From assembly GCA_013314715.1 (NCBI GenBank), contig JABUFC010000010.1, positions 1 through 64,000 of the forward strand: a DNA stretch of 64,000 nucleotides, in the 5' to 3' direction. The number at the start of each line of letters is the position of its first letter. Position 1 is the stretch's first letter. A model generated the notes under the pieces. That model was given only the letters and a program-made list of their open reading frames with translations, made no database searches and had not been told where the DNA came from. Both the position numbers and the translations under genes were made by a program. Below are positions 19,511 to 27,240 of the stretch, piece after piece. This stretch comes from Bacteroidales bacterium. GTDB taxonomy: Bacteria > Bacteroidota > Bacteroidia > Bacteroidales > GWA2-32-17.

Positions 19511-20242
19511 TTATTGTACTGAACTACTTTGATCGGTTTTTATTTGCTTTATTTTAGGCTTTCCATCAATGTAAATGCTACTTCCATCCTCAATTATGGC
19601 CGATATTGAATCTTTTACATTTACTTTCAAAGAAGACCCATCTTTAACAGTAGCATTTGCTATTAATAGATTAAGCTTATCTAAACTTACACTGCTTCCA
19701 TCTTTTATATACATTTCGGACTTTGTCGCATTGCCTTCCACTTGAACACTACTACCATCACTCAGCGACATTTTCAAGTTATTTCCACTATATTTTAAAT
19801 TAGCATCGGCTCCATCTTTTAAATCTATTTGAAGCTTTTCAACCTTCAATGTATCATCAAACAAAACAATTGCTCCATTTCGAATAATTAAACTACTGAT
19901 ATTAGGAGAATACAATGTTAAAAGAGCATTTTTTCTTCGAAATACTTTCGGAGCATTAATCGTCAGTTGATTAGACGTTTGATGTAATTTAATATGATTT
20001 TTAAATGCCTCATCTATTGTCATTTTAGCATAAACGGAATCGCTACATTTCCAGTGAACTGTGATATTTCCCGAAATCATAATACTATTAAAACTGTTAA
20101 GTTTTATTTCATCTGTTACCGTTTTTCCAGAAGCAACTAATAAATTACTTTTTAGCTTGCTACTAAGAACAATAATCGCAATTAATGATAAAATAAATTG
20201 TAGCGAAATTGTAACTATCAAAAATTTTGTACTTGTTTTCAT
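19511..20242 (-). CDS. GIN-domain (DUF2807) exported protein
   Basis: A 243-residue protein with an N-terminal membrane/signal segment (FLIVTISLQFILSLIAIIVLSS). A head domain of the GIN/DUF2807 type follows (FNSIMISGNITVHW, then a beta solenoid). The C-terminal half repeats a DGSS/DGAD turn at residues 143, 162, 181, 201 and 219, a period of about 19, typical of a right-handed beta helix. Function of the family is uncertain; it is often called an auto-transporter adhesin head domain. The gene follows the GntR regulator by one base and belongs to the same unit as the ABC exporter, so it is probably an envelope-stress or exporter-linked product. Confidence 0.85.
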   Translation of the reverse strand: MKTSTKFLIVTISLQFILSLIAIIVLSSKLKSNLLVASGKTVTDEIKLNSFNSIMISGNITVHWKCSDSVYAKMTIDEAFKNHIKLHQTSNQLTINAPKVFRRKNALLTLYSPNISSLIIRNGAIVLFDDTLKVEKLQIDLKDGADANLKYSGNNLKMSLSDGSSVQVEGNATKSEMYIKDGSSVSLDKLNLLIANATVKDGSSLKVNVKDSISAIIEDGSSIYIDGKPKIKQIKTDQSSSVQ

Positions 20243-20243
20243 A

Positions 20244-20612
20244 TTACTTAATTTTATTAATAAATGTTTGAAAATATTGTTCTAAGTCATTTAAAGAGAT
20301 GCCTAATAATACCATTTGCTTAAAAAATTGTGGCATATCCCATTGCGTAAACTTTTGACGCAAATACGTTTTGGCTTTTTCTTTGCCATCTGCCGAAACA
20401 AAATAGCCTATACCGCGTTTATTAAAAATAATTCCTTCTGATTGAAGCAAATCATACGAACGCAATACTGTATTGGGATTTACTTCAAGTTGCACCGAAA
20501 GCTCTCGAACCGATGGTATTCGTTCAGCCTGAACCCATTTTTCAGTTAAAATATAGGCGCATATTTCATCGACTATTTGCAAATATATGGCCTGATTACT
20601 AGCAAATTGCAT
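20244..20612 (-). CDS. GntR family regulator, YtrA subfamily
   Basis: A 122-residue short GntR regulator with a winged helix-turn-helix at about 8-73. The helix RIPSVRELSVQLEVNPNTVLRSYDLLQSEG is followed by the wing GIGYFV. The C-terminal part is only about 45 residues, too small for a FadR or HutC ligand domain, which fits the YtrA subfamily that regulates a neighbouring ABC exporter. The permease gene ends three bases upstream. An inverted repeat in front of the ABC operon (22225-22250) is a plausible binding site and would make it autoregulatory. Confidence 0.9.
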   Translation of the reverse strand: MQFASNQAIYLQIVDEICAYILTEKWVQAERIPSVRELSVQLEVNPNTVLRSYDLLQSEGIIFNKRGIGYFVSADGKEKAKTYLRQKFTQWDMPQFFKQMVLLGISLNDLEQYFQTFINKIK

Positions 20613-20615
20613 AGT

Positions 20616-21386
20616 TTAACCCTCTCTTTCTTTAAGTTTAAAATATGCTGTTATTAAACACATAATAGCAACTACAAGCATAAAGATTTTTAAGCCCCAA
20701 ACTATCGATTCGGGATTTGATATTACAATACCATTAAAAGCAAACTCCTTTTCAGCCAAATCGTTTACAGGTAATAGAAGACGCCCCCATATATACAACC
20801 ATAAATTATGCAACATGCTTATAGAAAACAACACTAATAAGGTTTTAAAAAACGATAGTTTTTTGAACCAAGATGCACCTAAGAAAAAAACAGCATGAAC
20901 AATAAACCCAACAAAAAATAAAGTACCAATACTACTCCAGCTTTCACTACCAACAGAAAAATCTACAACAAAAAATGATTTGGCAATTACATACAATAAT
21001 ACAATTGAAAAGCGATATACAATATAACTCAATATAAGGTAAACAGGAAAAGTAAATAGCCATGCGGTTAAAAATTTTTCAAAAATTGAAGCTGGCAGTG
21101 TTAAAAAAGTAACAGAAGTATTTGGTTCTTGTAATTCTTTAAATGCCTCTGAAGCAAAAACCGCCCCCATAATAGAAAATGTAATAAGCATCGATACCTT
21201 AAACGATTGTAGTGTATTTGCAGGGTTTTGAGTTGTAAACAATATTAACAAGCTAATAGCAAAATTTATCCCAGTTGCTGCAATCATTGCTATTCGCCAC
21301 GATTTAGCAGATAATACCCACTGACGATGAATCAATAATTTGATTCTTTTTAAACTAAAATCATTGGTTTTCATACTTCTAAACAT
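20616..21386 (-). CDS. ABC-2 type transporter permease
   Basis: A 256-residue integral membrane protein with about six hydrophobic segments (for example WRIAMIAATGINFAISLLILF, LLVLFSISMLHNLWLYI and IFMLVVAIMCLITAYF). It is the membrane partner of the ABC ATPase encoded immediately upstream. The first ATG (21386) overlaps the ATPase stop by eight bases. A second Met at residue 5 (21374), four bases past that stop, is an equally good start. No substrate can be read from the sequence. YtrA-linked exporters often respond to cell-envelope antibiotics, which is family knowledge and not shown here. Confidence 0.82.
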   Translation of the reverse strand: MFRSMKTNDFSLKRIKLLIHRQWVLSAKSWRIAMIAATGINFAISLLILFTTQNPANTLQSFKVSMLITFSIMGAVFASEAFKELQEPNTSVTFLTLPASIFEKFLTAWLFTFPVYLILSYIVYRFSIVLLYVIAKSFFVVDFSVGSESWSSIGTLFFVGFIVHAVFFLGASWFKKLSFFKTLLVLFSISMLHNLWLYIWGRLLLPVNDLAEKEFAFNGIVISNPESIVWGLKIFMLVVAIMCLITAYFKLKEREG

Positions 21387-22209
21387 TTAAAAGTTTATTA
21401 ATTTTATCAGACTCATGAATAATAGCATTAAACAATAATTCAAAATCTATTTCAAAATTTTTATCCGTTGGTTGACTACAGATTGCTTTTATTCCGCCAA
21501 ATTGTTCTTCAAAATAAATTACCGATTCGTCAGATTTTTCTTTCAAACTAAAAAACAACTTATTTGAAATTGTTTCTAAATCAGCTGCAAAACGAATATA
21601 TCCATTATCGAGCACTATGATATAATCAATCAAACTCGATAAATCGCGAACCTGATGTGTAGAAATAACAATACACGAATCGTCGTGAATTTGCTGTGCA
21701 AGTAATTTTCTAAACTGACTTTTCGAAGGAATATCAAGTCCATTGGTAGGCTCATCCATCAATATTAACGACGCATTGGTAGATAATGCAAAAGCTATAA
21801 TAAACTTTTTCTGTTGACCATATGAAGCTTCATTAAGCTTCATGGCTGCATCTAATTCAAATTCTTTTAAGCATAGTTTAAACTTTTCGACTTCAATTTT
21901 TTGATAAAAAGGAGCATGAATATCAAAATACTTTTGCATACTAATAGCAGGCAGTTTAAAGGTTTCTGGAATAATATACAAGTCTTGCAATATGCTAACC
22001 GATCGGGTACTTATAGATTGTCCATTAAACTCAACACTACCACTATTAGCCATTAATACACCCGACAAATGCTTAAGTAATGTGGTTTTGCCGGCACCAT
22101 TAACACCAAAAAGACCATAAATATGGCCTCTTTTTAATTCCAAATTCAGATTATTAAATAATAATCTCTTTTTAGAATAACCAAATTTTAAATTTTGAAC
22201 GTTTATCAT
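21379..22209 (-). CDS. ABC transporter ATP-binding protein
   Basis: A 276-residue ABC ATPase. Walker A is GVNGAGKT (35-42). The signature is an unusual ASYGQQKK (128-135) in place of LSGGQ. Walker B is LILMDEP (148-154), and the H-loop is VISTHQ near 182-187. A C-terminal extension of about 70 residues probably contacts the permease. It is the first gene of the unit (ATPase, permease, GntR regulator, GIN protein), which has a clear promoter and operator immediately upstream. Confidence 0.93.
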   Translation of the reverse strand: MINVQNLKFGYSKKRLLFNNLNLELKRGHIYGLFGVNGAGKTTLLKHLSGVLMANSGSVEFNGQSISTRSVSILQDLYIIPETFKLPAISMQKYFDIHAPFYQKIEVEKFKLCLKEFELDAAMKLNEASYGQQKKFIIAFALSTNASLILMDEPTNGLDIPSKSQFRKLLAQQIHDDSCIVISTHQVRDLSSLIDYIIVLDNGYIRFAADLETISNKLFFSLKEKSDESVIYFEEQFGGIKAICSQPTDKNFEIDFELLFNAIIHESDKINKLLNV

Positions 22210-22224
22210 ACTATTTTATTTTTA

Positions 22225-22250
22225 TAGTGTACTATTATACTAATACACTA
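22225..22250 (-). promoter_or_regulatory. Inverted-repeat operator, probably for the YtrA-type GntR regulator
   Basis: The 7-base arms TAGTGTA and TACACTA are perfect inverted repeats separated by 12 bases, with further partial symmetry (CTA/TAG) inside. The site lies just downstream of the -7 box at 22251-22258, where transcription would start, so bound protein would block initiation. GTGTA/TACAC arms fit YtrA-subfamily operators. The regulator is encoded in the same operon, so autorepression is inferred. Confidence 0.6.
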
Positions 22251-22281
22251 CAAATGTATGACAATATTTTTAAACTACCAA
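22251..22281 (-). promoter_or_regulatory. Promoter of the ABC exporter/GntR/GIN operon
   Basis: On the minus strand TTG (22279-22281) is followed by exactly 20 bases and then TACATTTG (22251-22258), a full match to the Bacteroidota -33/-7 promoter. The transcript would start near 22244, inside the inverted repeat, about 35 bases before the ATPase start codon. Confidence 0.72.
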
Positions 22282-22450
22282 ATTTTTTTGCTTTTTTTTT
22301 AACTTTTCTATAAAGCTAAATTACAGAGATTTATAAGAATTTTAATAAACCTTAAAATGTAAATAATGAGCGATTGAAAATTAAATAAAGTAAAAATAGA
22401 ATTTTATCTTTCAATAATAAGATAAAGCAAACCTAAATTAATTTTTGTTT

Positions 22451-22882
22451 TTAAATATTTATTATGGTAGAACCAGTTGCAGGATGATGTATAATTTCAA
22501 TATTTGATCCAACTGGATATTTAATATGTATATCACTATTATTTGTTTTTATTGTGAAAGTTTTTTCTTCACCATTTACATTAAAGGAAACAACTAAAAC
22601 TTTATACATTTTAGATGAAAAGAAATTAAAAGCTTTTGAATGCTTTATAACTTTTGCTGTTATCCTAAGTCCATATTGACGAGCTGTTTTATTATTTCTA
22701 TCAATTTCAATCGCTTTCTTTAATAAAAGATAAGATACAAATCCAAATATCAGAATGCTTATTATAACCATAAATAATTGGCTCTTATCTATTGGAAATA
22801 AAATAGAAATAACTATTACAAAAACGACAAAAACAGATCCAAATAATCCAAAAAACCAAAATGGAGTAGATTTTTGCTGCAT
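22451..22882 (-). CDS. Membrane protein with DUF3592-like C-terminal domain
   Basis: A 143-residue protein with two N-terminal membrane helices (FWFFGLFGSVFVVFVIVISILF and LFMVIISILIFGFVSYLLL). A soluble beta-rich domain follows (GLRITAKVIKHSK...YKVLVVSFNVNGEEKTFTIKTN...YPVGSNIEIIHHPATGSTIINI). The pattern of helices plus a short module ending in YPVGS.IEI.H.P resembles DUF3592 proteins, whose function is unknown. The gene stands alone, with no operon partner. Confidence 0.65.
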   Translation of the reverse strand: MQQKSTPFWFFGLFGSVFVVFVIVISILFPIDKSQLFMVIISILIFGFVSYLLLKKAIEIDRNNKTARQYGLRITAKVIKHSKAFNFFSSKMYKVLVVSFNVNGEEKTFTIKTNNSDIHIKYPVGSNIEIIHHPATGSTIINI

Positions 22883-23040
22883 AAATTAAAAATTATAAAC
22901 AAACATAAGGTAAATATTTTAAATGTGCAACATTTTGTAAATTTATATATTAAAAGAAAAATTATTTTAACCAAGTAACATGAATAAACAAATTCAGCCA
23001 GGCTAATAAAAATATTAATATTTTCAGAAGAATAAACCCT

Positions 23041-23158
23041 ACACCCACCGTCATACCGAGCTTGTCGAGGTATAACCATACGCAAAACTAAATGGGCATT
23101 GGGGTCATTCTTCGACAAACTCAGAATGACAAGCAATTCGACAAGCTCAGAATGACAA
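23041..23158. repeat. Dispersed intergenic repeat (GTCATTCT...AGAATGAC type), copy 1
   Basis: A composite of hairpins. ATACC-(GAGCTTGTCGA)-GGTAT is followed about 50 bases later by GTCATTCT-N11-AGAATGAC, and then a further partial unit repeating TTCGACAAGCTCAGAATGAC. The same order of elements, with very similar spacing, occurs at 53767-53862. Such units are well known in many bacterial genomes and give spurious peptides containing LSLSKND and RQARYD when translated. Confidence 0.75.
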
Positions 23159-23190
23159 GAAATTTGAATTGATTACAAACATTTTATCGT

Positions 23191-23211
23191 TTACGCATAT
23201 CTAATGCGTAA
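23191..23211. repeat. Short palindromic repeat (REP-like hairpin), copy 1
   Basis: The perfect 8-base arms TTACGCAT and ATGCGTAA flank a 5-base loop (ATCTA). The same arms with loop TTCTA recur at 53719-53739, and a decayed copy lies at 53931-53945. It is always next to the GTCATTCT-type repeat. Confidence 0.7.
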
Positions 23212-23350
23212 TGTAGATTTAAGTGTTCTTTCTACATCCGATGAGTTATAATCATAATTAAATTTTAAACTTTTAATTATTTATTTTTTAAACTTATAAA
23301 TTTGGTTTTAAATCTGCCTTTTCTCATATCAAATATATTATTTAATCACC

Positions 23351-23358
23351 TATCTTTG
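23351..23358 (+). promoter_or_regulatory. -7 box upstream of the saccharopine dehydrogenase family gene
   Basis: TATCTTTG matches TAnnTTTG exactly and lies 20 bases before the ATG. No TTG stands at the expected -33 position. Confidence 0.45.
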
Positions 23359-23378
23359 CCTAAAATAAAATAAAACGT

Positions 23379-24716
23379 ATGAAACAAATATTAATATTAG
23401 GTGCAGGATTTTCGTCCACAGTAATGATTAAATACTTATTAGAAAAATCTGTAGAAAATAACTGGAAAATAACAGTTGGTGATGTTTCGCTTGAATTAGC
23501 CGAAAAAAAAGTTAATCATCACCCCAATGGTCGTGCAATTGCCTTCGATATCAACAATGAAGAACAGAAGCAATTAGAAATAGGCAATGCCGATGTAGTA
23601 ATATCATTTTTACCCGCAATGATGCATCCAATAGTGGCTCGCGAATGTTTAAAACAAGGTAAAAATATGCTAACAGCCTCCTATGTTTCACCAGAAATGA
23701 AAGCTCTAGCTCCAGAGGTGAAACAAAAAGGGTTAATATTTTTAAACGAATTGGGTGTTGACCCCGGTATCGATCATATGTCGGCAATGAAAGTTATCGA
23801 TCATATACGCTCACAAGGAGGTATTATGAAAGCTTTTTATAGCAATACCGGCGGATTAATAGCTCCAGAATCAGATAATAATCCATGGCACTATAAATTT
23901 ACTTGGAATCCAAGAAATGTTATAGTTGCCGGACAAGGAACAGCCAAATATTTTGAAAATGGAACCATCAAATATATACCATATCAACAATTATTTAAAC
24001 GTACCTTTAGAGTTAAAGTACTCGATTTAGGTGAATTTGATGTATATGCCAACCGCGATTCTTTATCTTATCGTGAAGTTTATGGTTTACAAGATATACC
24101 AACCATTTTCAGAGGGACTATGCGTCGTCCTGGATATTGTCAAGCATGGAATATATTTGTTCAACTTGGTATGACCGATGATACTTATATAGTTGAAAAT
24201 TCTGAAAATATTACTTATCGCGATTTTATCAATATGTATCTCCCGTACGATAATTCTTTAACAGTTGAAGAAAAAGTGTGTAAAATATTCAATCTTGATA
24301 TGAATTCGCAAGAATTACATCTTTTAAAATGGTCTGGAATTTTCGAAAAAAATATAGTGGGCTTAAAAGATGCTAGTCCAGCAAAAATATTGCAAAAATT
24401 ATTGGAAGAAAAATGGAGACTTGAGCCTGGCGATAAAGATATGATTGTTATGCAACATATTTTTAAATATGAAATAAATCAAGAACTTCATCAGATTACA
24501 TCCTCACTTGTAGTTAAAGGTAAAAACGAAATAGAAACTTCAATGGCAATAACCGTTGGCATGCCGGTTGCTTTTGCTACTGAAATGCTGCTCAAAGGAG
24601 AAATCAATCTTACGGGTGTTCATACTCCAGTAATACCTGAACTTTACAACCCTATTTTATCGAAACTAGAACAAATAGGAATTCATTTTATAGAAGAACA
24701 TCAGGTTATTAATTAA
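23379..24716 (+). CDS. Saccharopine dehydrogenase family protein
   Basis: A 445-residue NAD(P)-dependent enzyme. The N-terminal Rossmann motif is LGAGFSS (residues 7-13). The family signature LNELGVDPGIDHMSAMKVID has D128-PGIDH. A substrate domain contains FRGTMRRPGYCQAW, and the C-terminal part reads TSMAITVGMPVAFATEMLLKG. This layout matches the Lys9/saccharopine reductase branch, which interconverts saccharopine and aminoadipate semialdehyde in lysine metabolism. No lysine-ketoglutarate reductase gene is adjacent, so pathway direction and exact substrate are open. The gene is monocistronic, with its own -7 box and terminator. Confidence 0.85.
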   Translation: MKQILILGAGFSSTVMIKYLLEKSVENNWKITVGDVSLELAEKKVNHHPNGRAIAFDINNEEQKQLEIGNADVVISFLPAMMHPIVARECLKQGKNMLTASYVSPEMKALAPEVKQKGLIFLNELGVDPGIDHMSAMKVIDHIRSQGGIMKAFYSNTGGLIAPESDNNPWHYKFTWNPRNVIVAGQGTAKYFENGTIKYIPYQQLFKRTFRVKVLDLGEFDVYANRDSLSYREVYGLQDIPTIFRGTMRRPGYCQAWNIFVQLGMTDDTYIVENSENITYRDFINMYLPYDNSLTVEEKVCKIFNLDMNSQELHLLKWSGIFEKNIVGLKDASPAKILQKLLEEKWRLEPGDKDMIVMQHIFKYEINQELHQITSSLVVKGKNEIETSMAITVGMPVAFATEMLLKGEINLTGVHTPVIPELYNPILSKLEQIGIHFIEEHQVIN

Positions 24717-24740
24717 AATTGTAAACGTTAATACATAATA

Positions 24741-24778
24741 AAAGAAAAGGCTGAAACCATGTTTTCAGCCTTTTCTTT
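24741..24778. terminator. Strong bidirectional terminator
   Basis: A perfect 16-base stem (AAAGAAAAGGCTGAAA and its complement) with a 6-base loop lies between the convergent saccharopine dehydrogenase and ExbD genes. The A/T-rich outer stem supplies a U run in either direction. Confidence 0.88.
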
Positions 24779-24797
24779 TTAAATAATCATCAATACA

Positions 24798-25268
24798 TTA
24801 TTTACCTTTATTTCGTCCTGAATAGTTAATTTTAAGAGCATTTGCTTTTCTAAGTTCTTGTTTAAGGTCTGTAATAATACCCATCTTAGTATTAATATCT
24901 ACTTTTAGCGAAGTAGTTAAAAAAGGCACATCACTTTCTGGGCGTGCAGCTCTTTCTTTTTCGATAAAAGACTGAATATCAGAAAGCTTAGCAAAAGCAT
25001 CGTTTAATTGAATACGAGGTTCAGTTCCAAATATTTTTTGAAACTGCGGACGCGGTTCACCCACATAAATATAACTCACCAACGATTTCTTTTCAATCTT
25101 TTTGGCTTCCGAAATTTCAGCTGGTAACTTCAATTTTACTTTAAGTTCAACATCGCGCATTACTGTTGTTACCATAAAGAAGAACAAAAGCATGAAAATA
25201 ACGTCGGGCAAAGATGCAGTACTAATTTTGGGTGTACCACCTTTTGTTTTTTGCTTAAATTTTCCCAT
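24798..25268 (-). CDS. ExbD/TolR biopolymer transport protein
   Basis: A 156-residue ExbD/TolR protein: a short cytoplasmic start (KISTASLPDVIFMLLFFFMVTTVM) holding one membrane helix with the conserved Asp (LPD) before it, then a periplasmic domain. With ExbB it forms the proton channel that energises TonB or Tol-like systems. It is the last gene of a four-gene set and overlaps the preceding ExbD by one base (TAATG). The two ExbD copies differ, so they may form a mixed dimer within one ExbB pentamer; that is inference. Confidence 0.92.
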   Translation of the reverse strand: MGKFKQKTKGGTPKISTASLPDVIFMLLFFFMVTTVMRDVELKVKLKLPAEISEAKKIEKKSLVSYIYVGEPRPQFQKIFGTEPRIQLNDAFAKLSDIQSFIEKERAARPESDVPFLTTSLKVDINTKMGIITDLKQELRKANALKINYSGRNKGK

Positions 25269-25849
25269 TATTTATTTCCTCCTCCAATATTTTTAGGTTC
25301 AGCTTCGGAAATGCGTTGTGGGTAAATTTCATTAATGGCTTCACGTTGTTCTTGCGAAAGTTTATCGTAATCTTTACCAAACTTTTTCATAGCAAGTTCT
25401 TGTCGCAATTCATTATATGCAGCAACGAGCTCGTTTTGAACTTTTAGATACATTTCATACTTTGTACCACGGTCATTTTGCAACGAAATAACTTGCTTCG
25501 AAACAGGATATTGTCCAAAAAAAGGCACATTTGTCATCACCTTTTCGGGCATATTGGGATCGTCGTTTGGATTTTCGATAAATTCTTTTGCTTTTTTTCG
25601 TAAATCCTTAATATTTCCCCATTCGTTTTGAACAAGAAGCTGATTATTAGCATTTATTAAAACCGTAAATACATTACGCTTTTTTATTTCAGGTGGTTTT
25701 TCGGTGGTTTCGTCAATCCATGGTGGAAGTTTTCGTGACAATCCACTATCTACATCCATGGTTGTAGCCACCAAGAAAAATATCAAAAGCAGAAAAGCGA
25801 TATCTGCCATTGATCCTGCATTAATTTCAGGTATTTCTTTCTTTGGCAT
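25268..25849 (-). CDS. ExbD/TolR biopolymer transport protein, longer paralogue
   Basis: A 193-residue ExbD-type protein. NAGSMADIAFLLLIFFLVATTMDVDSGL contains the single membrane helix with the conserved Asp (MADIAF). The larger periplasmic part carries a helical, charged C-terminal extension (ELRQELAMKKFGKDYDKLSQEQREAINEIYP) not present in the neighbouring copy. It belongs to the ExbB, small membrane protein, ExbD, ExbD unit. Confidence 0.92.
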   Translation of the reverse strand: MPKKEIPEINAGSMADIAFLLLIFFLVATTMDVDSGLSRKLPPWIDETTEKPPEIKKRNVFTVLINANNQLLVQNEWGNIKDLRKKAKEFIENPNDDPNMPEKVMTNVPFFGQYPVSKQVISLQNDRGTKYEMYLKVQNELVAAYNELRQELAMKKFGKDYDKLSQEQREAINEIYPQRISEAEPKNIGGGNK

Positions 25850-25858
25850 AATTCTATC

Positions 25859-26167
25859 TTATTTAAATAATTTAGATATTTCTGCATAGATAGCAGCTAA
25901 AATGGTTCCAAAAAACATGATGTACAATGTAATAATAGAACCACCAATAATTTTAGATAGTTGTTCACCGATTTGAAACTTTTCGTAAACTTCGCCAGAA
26001 CTAATAAAATAGGATAATAAAAATATTAGTACTAGGCCTATCGTTCCAAAAATAGTGCTTTTACTATTTTTGAAATTCTTAATTAGGAACCAACCTGCGA
26101 AACCTAATACAAGCAGGATGGCCACAAAAATTAAGAAATATGTTAAATATAATGCTACATCAATCAT
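25859..26167 (-). CDS. Small three-helix membrane protein in the ExbB/ExbD unit
   Basis: A 102-residue integral membrane protein with three hydrophobic segments (YLTYFLIFVAILLVLGFAGWFL, IGLVLIFLLSYFIS and IITLYIMFFGTILAAIYAEI). It lies nine bases from the ExbD gene and eight from ExbB, so it is translated with them. I do not know a named family. Its constant place between ExbB and two ExbD genes suggests an accessory subunit of the proton channel, which is inference from context. Confidence 0.75.
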   Translation of the reverse strand: MIDVALYLTYFLIFVAILLVLGFAGWFLIKNFKNSKSTIFGTIGLVLIFLLSYFISSGEVYEKFQIGEQLSKIIGGSIITLYIMFFGTILAAIYAEISKLFK

Positions 26168-26175
26168 AATTGCTA

Positions 26176-27012
26176 TTATTTATTTTTACGTTGATAATGA
26201 ACTAAAATATCCATTAAAGAGATGGAGCTATCTTCCATAGAAATAACTAAGGTTTCAATTTTAGAAACAAGATAGTTATAGAATACCTGTAATATAATTG
26301 CAACAATAAGACCAAAAATTGTTGTTAACAATGCAACTTTAATACCACCTGCTACAATAGTGGGAGAAATATCACCAGCTACTTCGATAGCATCGAAAGC
26401 TTCAACCATACCAACAACCGTACCTAAGAATCCTAACATAGGTGCAAGTGCTATAGCTAAACTTATCCAGGTTAAACCTCTTTCGAGACCAGAGCTTTGT
26501 ACACTACCATAGGAAACAATTGATTTTTCAACTACATCGAGACCTTGATCGTAACGATCTAAACCTTGATAAAAAATACTTGCTACAGGACCACGGGTAT
26601 TGCGGCATACTTCTTTAGCAGCTTCTATTCCGCCGTTATTTAAGGCATCTTCAACTTTTTGTAAAAGTTTTTGAGTATTGGTTGTAGCCATATTAAGATA
26701 AATAATACGCTCAATAACAATAGCAAGACCAATGATTAAAAGGATTAGAATTGGGGTCATCCAAGGAACACCACCTTCGATAAATTTTGTTTTAAACACT
26801 TGATGTAACCCTTTTTCTTCGGGAACTGCCATTTCAGCTGCTGCAGTATCTGTTTGAGCAACTGGCTGTTCTTGTACAGCAGGTTGAGTTGTATCATCTA
26901 CCATTTGAGTATTGGTAGCTTGTTGAACCTGGGTAGTTTGACCCATTACCCAATTACTTGCTCCAAAAGTGAGCAAACTAACAACGGTTAAAAAAGAAAA
27001 AAACTTTCTCAT
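26176..27012 (-). CDS. MotA/TolQ/ExbB proton channel family protein
   Basis: An ExbB-type protein with an added N-terminal signal peptide (from MRKFFSFLTVVSLLTFGASNWVMG) and a Gln/Thr/Ala/Val-rich linker before the channel domain. Helix 1 is TPILILLIIGLAIVIERIIYL. The hallmark stretch LTWISLAIALAPMLGFLGTVVGMVEAFDAI precedes helix 3 (VALLTTIFGLIVAIILQVFYNYLV). I use the Met at 27012 because it begins the signal peptide; an ATG at 27024 would add four residues. It heads the energy-transducing unit; the partner TonB is not in the window. Confidence 0.92.
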   Translation of the reverse strand: MRKFFSFLTVVSLLTFGASNWVMGQTTQVQQATNTQMVDDTTQPAVQEQPVAQTDTAAAEMAVPEEKGLHQVFKTKFIEGGVPWMTPILILLIIGLAIVIERIIYLNMATTNTQKLLQKVEDALNNGGIEAAKEVCRNTRGPVASIFYQGLDRYDQGLDVVEKSIVSYGSVQSSGLERGLTWISLAIALAPMLGFLGTVVGMVEAFDAIEVAGDISPTIVAGGIKVALLTTIFGLIVAIILQVFYNYLVSKIETLVISMEDSSISLMDILVHYQRKNK

Positions 27013-27064
27013 TTGCATAAACATTTTAATTTAAGTTAATAATCATTCATTTTTAAATTCATTG

Positions 27065-27154
27065 CGGAGAGAGCGGGATTCGAACCCGCGATCCCGTTTG
27101 AAGCGGGATACACGCTCTCCAGGCGTGCTCCTTCGACCACTCGGACACCTCTCC
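27065..27154 (-). tRNA. tRNA-Ser (anticodon GGA)
   Basis: A class II tRNA of about 90 bases with an acceptor stem GGAGAGG...TCTCTCC and discriminator G. The anticodon arm is CACGC-CTGGAGA-GCGTG, giving anticodon GGA (reads UCC/UCU). The long variable arm ATCCCGCTTCAAACGGGAT pairs with itself, and the T arm is GCGGGTTCGAATCCCGC. No CCA is encoded. The long variable arm and G discriminator confirm serine identity. Confidence 0.97.
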
Positions 27155-27240
27155 ATACACCAAAAGTCAAAGAACAATTTTAGGCTGTGAAATTACAAAA
27201 TATAAATGGATATATAAACAAATTTTTGATATTTTTTTTC

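Larger units (their letters stand above)
22883..23378. other. Repeat-bearing intergenic region
   Basis: This region of nearly 500 bases holds two families of dispersed sequence that recur at 53700-53950: the hairpin-forming GTCATTCT/AGAATGAC type (about 23041-23158) and the TTACGCAT/ATGCGTAA hairpin (23191-23211). A -7 box for the next gene lies at 23351. An open frame on the minus strand (22816-23136) is an artefact of translating the repeat. Confidence 0.65.

Noticed and set aside
22816-23136. 106-residue open frame on the minus strand
   Set aside because: Its N-terminal residues (LVILSLSKND, PRQARYDGG) come from translating the dispersed GTCATTCT repeat, and its 3' end overlaps the start of the DUF3592-like gene. 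It is an artefact.
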